A DNA stretch of 47,730 bases from Verrucomicrobiota bacterium. GTDB lineage: Bacteria; Verrucomicrobiota; Verrucomicrobiia; Opitutales; Opitutaceae. A program made the position numbers and the translations under genes. Numbering within the stretch: position 1 is the stretch's first letter; each line of letters begins with the position of its first letter. Below the pieces are notes generated by a model. The model was not told where the DNA came from, searched no databases, and worked only from the letters and a program-made list of their open reading frames with translations. The DNA lies in NCBI GenBank assembly GCA_025352985.1, contig JANXRL010000160.1:1-47730 (forward strand), written 5' to 3'. This document shows positions 44,056 through 47,730 of the stretch, piece after piece.

Positions 44056-45672
44056 ATGAATCGTAACATTCGCACCACCCTCGCGGCCCTCGCCGCCATA
44101 TGGGCCGCCGTCACTGCGTCCGCGCAGTTTTATCCGCTACCTCCTCCCGCCTACCCGGGCTTCACCAACTTCAAACTGCGCGCGAGCGATCCCTACATGT
44201 CTGCCTGGGATTTCGGCGTGAACATCCGCGGACGCTTCGAAGACAAAGACAACGCCGGCTTCACCTCCGCCGGCCAGAACCGCGACTTTGCCGGCGGCCG
44301 TCCACCCGCCGGCAACGGCGACCGTTTCGACAACAACAACCAATACTTCCTCACGCGCATCATGCCGCGCATCGGCTACACCGACAAATGGTATCAAGCC
44401 TTCGTGCAGCTGCGTTCCAGCGCGTCCTACGACGACGAACGCGGCAATAACGGCAGCACGCTCTCCGGCGTCCCGCTGGCACCCATCCCCGGCGTGAAGG
44501 CCGGCAAGAGCGAACAGGAAAACGACAACGATATCAACCTCCAGCAGGCCTACCTCGCCGTCGGCAACCACAAGGAGTTCCCGCTGTCCGCCAAGATCGG
44601 GCGCCAGGAACTCGTCTACGGCGAACAGCGCCAGGTCGGCGCCTTCGCTTGGAACAACAACGGCCGCTCTTTCGACGCCGCCAGAGCCCGCTATCAGTCA
44701 AAGTATTTCGGCGTGGACGCCTTCACGGGCGGCGTCGTTTACAACGACAACGGCAACTTCAATAAATCCCACCTGAGCAACGACCACTTTTCCGGACTCT
44801 ACTTCAACCTGACCAATATCCCCGGCGTGACCGACAGGCAGATCGTCGAGACCTACCTCTACAATCACAACGTGGACCGCGACAGCACCACCGAGGACTG
44901 GAACGGCATCGCCGCCCCTTTCCGCCAGCCCTTCATTCAGGATCTCTACACCGGCGGCCTGCGCATCAAGTCCAAGCCCGGCGCCTACGGCCCGTGGGAT
45001 TACAGCATAGAACTCATGTATCAGTTCGGCACGATCAACAACCGCACCGCCGCCGGCAACGCCATCGTCCCGGTCAACACGCCTGCCGTCATCGCCGGCG
45101 CCAAGGAACTCGAGCAACAGGCCTACGCCGCCATCCTGCAGGCGGGCTACACTTGGACGGAAAGCCCCTACCAGCCCCGCCTCGCCCTCATCTACAGCTA
45201 TGGTTCGGGTGACAAAAATGCCAAGGACGGCAAGAGCGGCACCTTCCAAAACCAATACGCCACCACCCACATGTTCTACGGCTACATGGATCTCAACAGC
45301 CTCCAGAACTTGAGCGACCTCCGCCTCGCCTACACCATCAAGCCCACAACCAAGCTCACCCTGGCGCTCGAAGGCCACCTCCAGTATCTCGATTCCACCA
45401 GCGACTATTGGTATAACGTCGGCGGCGTAGCCCGCACCGGCGGTGCCGTGATCGGCAATCACAACGGCTACAACCGCAACAGCACCTACAGCAACCAGCT
45501 CGGCCAGGAAATCGACTTCATCACGAGCTACTCGCCGGTTCCCTACCTGAACTTCGAGGCCGGCGTCGCCCACTACTTCCGCGGCGACTACGTCAAGGAG
45601 ACCTTCTCGAAGGCCCCGGGCGATTCCAAGGACGCCAGCTACGCCTACATCCAGGCCACGCTCAACCTCTGA
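44056..45672 (+). CDS. outer-membrane porin, alginate-export family type
   Basis: 538 residues with a signal peptide (MNRNIRTTLAALAAIWAAVT, ending in ASA near residue 23). The mature protein is made of alternating beta-strands with many Asn, Gly and aromatics (SAWDFGVNIRGRFEDKDNAG, IGRQELVYGEQRQVGAF, ISYEL-like strands such as DYSIELMYQFGTINNR) ending YAYIQATLNL. This pattern is the alginate-export-type 18-strand barrel. Here it sits between the importer and nitrite reductase genes, so it probably lets the anion through the outer membrane rather than exporting alginate. Substrate is inferred from context. Confidence 0.75.
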   Translation: MNRNIRTTLAALAAIWAAVTASAQFYPLPPPAYPGFTNFKLRASDPYMSAWDFGVNIRGRFEDKDNAGFTSAGQNRDFAGGRPPAGNGDRFDNNNQYFLTRIMPRIGYTDKWYQAFVQLRSSASYDDERGNNGSTLSGVPLAPIPGVKAGKSEQENDNDINLQQAYLAVGNHKEFPLSAKIGRQELVYGEQRQVGAFAWNNNGRSFDAARARYQSKYFGVDAFTGGVVYNDNGNFNKSHLSNDHFSGLYFNLTNIPGVTDRQIVETYLYNHNVDRDSTTEDWNGIAAPFRQPFIQDLYTGGLRIKSKPGAYGPWDYSIELMYQFGTINNRTAAGNAIVPVNTPAVIAGAKELEQQAYAAILQAGYTWTESPYQPRLALIYSYGSGDKNAKDGKSGTFQNQYATTHMFYGYMDLNSLQNLSDLRLAYTIKPTTKLTLALEGHLQYLDSTSDYWYNVGGVARTGGAVIGNHNGYNRNSTYSNQLGQEIDFITSYSPVPYLNFEAGVAHYFRGDYVKETFSKAPGDSKDASYAYIQATLNL

Positions 45673-45701
45673 TCCCGTCCCGCCCTCTTCCCCGCGCCGC
45701 C

Positions 45702-47501
45702 ATGCCTGCCTCCCCCGCCACCGATTCCTTCTCCCCCTCGCAGAAGGAATATCTTCAGGGCTTCATGGCGGGCGTGGCCGCGTCCGGACAGTTCCCCTTC
45801 ACCGGACACACCGCTTCCGGCCAGCTCACCGCGTCTTCCGCCGATTCCACCACCGGCAACCTCGCCGCCCCGCCCGCCGAGGACACCGTCTTTGGCACTC
45901 CCCTAGCCGACCTCTGCAAAGAGGAACGCTGGAAACACGACGAAGATCCCCTCGACGCCTGGGAACGCCTCATCGCCCACGCCGACGCCGACAAGTTCCC
46001 CGACGCCGAAAACACCTACCGCTTCAAAACCTTCGGCCTCTTCTACGTCGCCCCCGCGCAGGACAGTTTCATGATCCGCCTGCGCGTCCCCGCCTGCCAG
46101 CTCACCGCGCACCAGCTCCACGGCCTCGCCGACCTCGCCGCCGACCTTGGCGGTGGCTACGCCGACCTCACCACCCGCGGTAACTTCCAGATCCGCGAAT
46201 TCAAGCCCCGCGACCTCGTCAAAGTCCTCACCCGCGTCCAAGACCTCGGCCTCACCTCCCGCGGCGCCGGCGCCGACAACATCCGCAACGTCACCGCCTC
46301 GCCCAACAGCGGCTTCGATCCCGACGAACTCCTCGACGTCCGCCCCTTCGCCCTCGGCGTCCACCACTACATCCTCAACCACCGCGACCTCTACGGCCTC
46401 CCCCGCAAGTTCAACGTCGCCTTCGACAACGGCGGCAGCCTCACCGCCGCCGCCGACACCAACGACATCGGCCTCTTCGCCACCCGCGTCACGGCTGCCA
46501 GTCTCTCAACTCTCAACTCTCAACCCTCAACTGTTGAACCCGGCATCTACTTCCGCGTCCAGCTCGGCGGCATCAGCGGCCACGGTGATTTCGCCCGCGA
46601 CACCGGCCTGCTCATCAAACCCTCCGAGGCCGTCGCCGTCACCGCCGCCATGATCCGCGTCTTCGCCGATCACGGCGACCGCACCAACCGCAAAAAGTCC
46701 CGCCTCAAATACGTCCTCGACGCCTGGGGCTTTGAGAAATTCATCGCCGAAACCCAGAAGAAACTCGCCCTCCCCCTCGGCCGCCTGCCCCTCACCGCCT
46801 GCGAACCCCGCCGCCCCGTCATCAAACACGGCTGGGTCGGCGTTTACAAACAAGCCCAGCGCGGCTTCAACTCCGTCGGCATCGTCATCCCCGTCGGACG
46901 CATGAAGTCCCGCCAGATGCACCGGCTCGCCGACCTCGCCGAACACTACGGCAAGGGCGAACTCCGCCTCACCGTCTGGCAGAACATCATCCTCCCACAC
47001 ATCCCCGACGCCCTCACCTCCGCCGTCACCCGCCAGATCCAAAACATCGGCTTCACCACCGAGGCCTCCAGCGCCACCGGCGGCATCATCGCATGCACGG
47101 GCAGCAAGGGCTGCAAATACTCCGCCGCCGACACCAAAGGCCACGCCGTGACTACGTCGAAACACCTCGCCGACTGCGGCTTGGTATTGGAACAACCCGT
47201 CAATCTCCACTTCACCGGCTGCGCCCACTCCTGCGCCCAACATTACTGCGGCGACCTCGGCTTCATCAGCACGAAGCTCCCCGACGGAGCCGAAGGCTAC
47301 CACGTCGTCATCGGCGGCGGCATGGATCAGGAGCAGGGCATCGGAAAAGAAATCTTCCGCGGCGTTCGCGCCATCGAAGTCCCCTCCCTCGTCGAAAAAA
47401 TCCTCCGCACTTACGGCGTCCGCCGCACCAGCGGAGAAACCTTCGTCCAGTGGGCCCGCCGCCACTCCATCAAGGAACTCCAGGAGTTCCTCTCCGTGTA
47501 G
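45702..47501 (+). CDS. nirA: ferredoxin-type nitrite reductase (NirA family)
   Basis: 599 residues. The siroheme-[4Fe-4S] enzyme pattern is complete: two ferredoxin-like and two catalytic halves (GGGYADLTTRGNFQIREFK, then RRPVIKHGWVGVYKQAQRG) and the cluster ligands Cys465, Cys471 (CTGSKGC) and Cys507, Cys511 (CAHSC). It reduces nitrite to ammonium. Sulfite reductase is the main alternative; the nitrate-type importer next door favours nitrite. The N-terminus has FSPSQKEYLQGFMAGVAAS, a motif shared with the next gene, followed by a low-complexity stretch. A heptamer repeat inside encodes LSTLNSQPST. The TAG stop is part of a REP-like hairpin. Confidence 0.88.
   Translation: MPASPATDSFSPSQKEYLQGFMAGVAASGQFPFTGHTASGQLTASSADSTTGNLAAPPAEDTVFGTPLADLCKEERWKHDEDPLDAWERLIAHADADKFPDAENTYRFKTFGLFYVAPAQDSFMIRLRVPACQLTAHQLHGLADLAADLGGGYADLTTRGNFQIREFKPRDLVKVLTRVQDLGLTSRGAGADNIRNVTASPNSGFDPDELLDVRPFALGVHHYILNHRDLYGLPRKFNVAFDNGGSLTAAADTNDIGLFATRVTAASLSTLNSQPSTVEPGIYFRVQLGGISGHGDFARDTGLLIKPSEAVAVTAAMIRVFADHGDRTNRKKSRLKYVLDAWGFEKFIAETQKKLALPLGRLPLTACEPRRPVIKHGWVGVYKQAQRGFNSVGIVIPVGRMKSRQMHRLADLAEHYGKGELRLTVWQNIILPHIPDALTSAVTRQIQNIGFTTEASSATGGIIACTGSKGCKYSAADTKGHAVTTSKHLADCGLVLEQPVNLHFTGCAHSCAQHYCGDLGFISTKLPDGAEGYHVVIGGGMDQEQGIGKEIFRGVRAIEVPSLVEKILRTYGVRRTSGETFVQWARRHSIKELQEFLSV
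46504..46531 (+). repeat. tandem heptamer repeat (TCTCAAC)x4 inside nirA
   Basis: Three exact copies of TCTCAAC and one CCTCAAC run head to tail, followed by TGTTGA, which can pair with TCAAC. In frame it encodes LSTLNSQPSTV, between two conserved nirA beta-strand segments (RVTAA and EPGIYFRVQLGG), so it looks like an insertion into the coding sequence. Confidence 0.85.
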
Positions 47502-47521
47502 GAGCGCATTTATGCGCGATT
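47498..47521 (+). repeat. REP-like GTAG hairpin overlapping the nirA stop
   Basis: GTAG at 47498-47501 is followed by GAGCGCATTTATGCGCGATT, with stem GCGCAT-TT-ATGCGC (47504-47517). A GTAG tetranucleotide joined to an imperfect hairpin is the layout of REP elements mobilised by RAYT transposases. The nirA TAG stop (47499-47501) lies inside the GTAG. Confidence 0.6.
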
Positions 47522-47546
47522 TATACTCTCCCGCCAACCCGCCCGC

Positions 47547-47730
47547 ATGAGCACGCTCCCTCTTATCCCCGAAAACGCCCCGTTCTCTCCCGAGCAACGC
47601 GCGTGGCTCAACGGCTTCCTCGCCGGCCTCTTCTCCCGCGCCCCGGGAGGGACGACCTCCGTGTCGTCCGCTTCTCACGCGCAGCGGGGTGGATTTCCGA
47701 TGGAAATTTGCATGGAGGGTGTTTTTACCG
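47547..47730 (+). CDS. flavoprotein reductase (CysJ-like), N-terminal fragment
   Basis: The frame is open from the ATG at 47547 to the window end (61 codons). It begins [20 protein letters not shown] then [11 protein letters not shown], matching by memory the N-terminus of NADPH-sulfite-reductase-type flavoprotein alpha subunits in this lineage. Its [14 protein letters not shown] motif mirrors nirA. From residue about 32 the sequence ([18 protein letters not shown]) looks repeat-derived. Domain content beyond the start cannot be seen, so the identification rests on the first 30 residues and context: an electron donor for the adjacent reductase. Confidence 0.5.
   Translation, partial: MSTLPLIPENAPFSPEQRAWLNGFLAGLFSRAPGGTTSVSSASHAQRGGFPMEICMEGVFT
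47650..47669 (+). repeat. hairpin repeat inside the last flavoprotein gene
   Basis: Arms GGACGAC (47650-47656) and GTCGTCC (47663-47669) are perfect complements around CTCCGT. In frame they encode GTTSVSS, just after the conserved N-terminal motif. A second small stem (ATTTCC-GAT-GGAAAT) follows near 47693-47707. The element looks inserted, but the rest of the gene is outside the window. Confidence 0.6.

Overview
The window is GC-rich, densely coded bacterial chromosome. Gene content (FloA/NfeD pair, class I mannose-6-phosphate isomerase, anti-sigma/VWA fusion protein, Tat-exported nitrate-type binding protein, alginate-export-type porin) and the short repeats at gene ends and inside genes fit Verrucomicrobiota, most likely Opitutales/Opitutaceae. 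That placement is inference from protein families; there is no rRNA here. Most starts lack an obvious Shine-Dalgarno sequence.

Layout. 1-2580: 5' part of argC, then a lower-GC accessory patch with a Sel1-repeat/trypsin-like protease, a 28-codon ORF and a small winged-helix regulator behind an AT-rich region with palindromes. 2580-6708 (minus): manA, a membrane-anchored AsmA/DUF748-like protein, grpE, dnaJ, purN. 6813-10275 (plus): ftsK and a RodZ-like protein, closed by a bidirectional terminator. 10351-12438 (minus): nfeD, floA and a TM/coiled-coil protein. 12587-19857 (plus): aldose-epimerase-like protein, tatA, a frameshifted MFS transporter, a phasin-like protein, ubiB and a U32 peptidase-family protein. 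20467-27139: adenylate-kinase-like protein, then convergent FAD oxidoreductase, SlyD-type FKBP and a YbbA/YbbP-like ABC system divergent from a TesA-like esterase. 27165-30631 (minus): RDD protein, ECF sigma factor, anti-sigma/VWA protein. 30737-36449 (plus): lipoprotein peptide-binding protein, secreted protein, circularly permuted ATP-grasp plus alpha-E pair, frameshifted 8-oxoguanine-type glycosylase. 36442-37554 (minus): membrane protein and glyoxalase. 37944-47730: nitrate/nitrite assimilation locus: divergent LysR regulator, a cytoplasmic NrtA-like (NasS-like) protein, Tat-exported NrtA, NrtB, two ATPases, a porin, ferredoxin-type nitrite reductase and the start of a flavoprotein reductase. 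Together these would bring nitrate/nitrite across both membranes and reduce nitrite to ammonium; the nitrate reductase is not in view.

The most unusual signal is the repeats. A 25-bp near-perfect palindrome occurs twice: once starting on the last base of the ubiB stop codon, and once read in frame inside the DNA glycosylase. Other repeat types sit in frame inside the U32 gene, nirA and the last flavoprotein gene, and a REP-like GTAG hairpin overlaps the nirA stop codon. Short mobile repeats therefore appear to enter, and be tolerated in, conserved protein genes, as described for Rickettsia palindromic elements. Two genes (MFS transporter, glycosylase) carry single frameshifts that are either real lesions or sequence errors.
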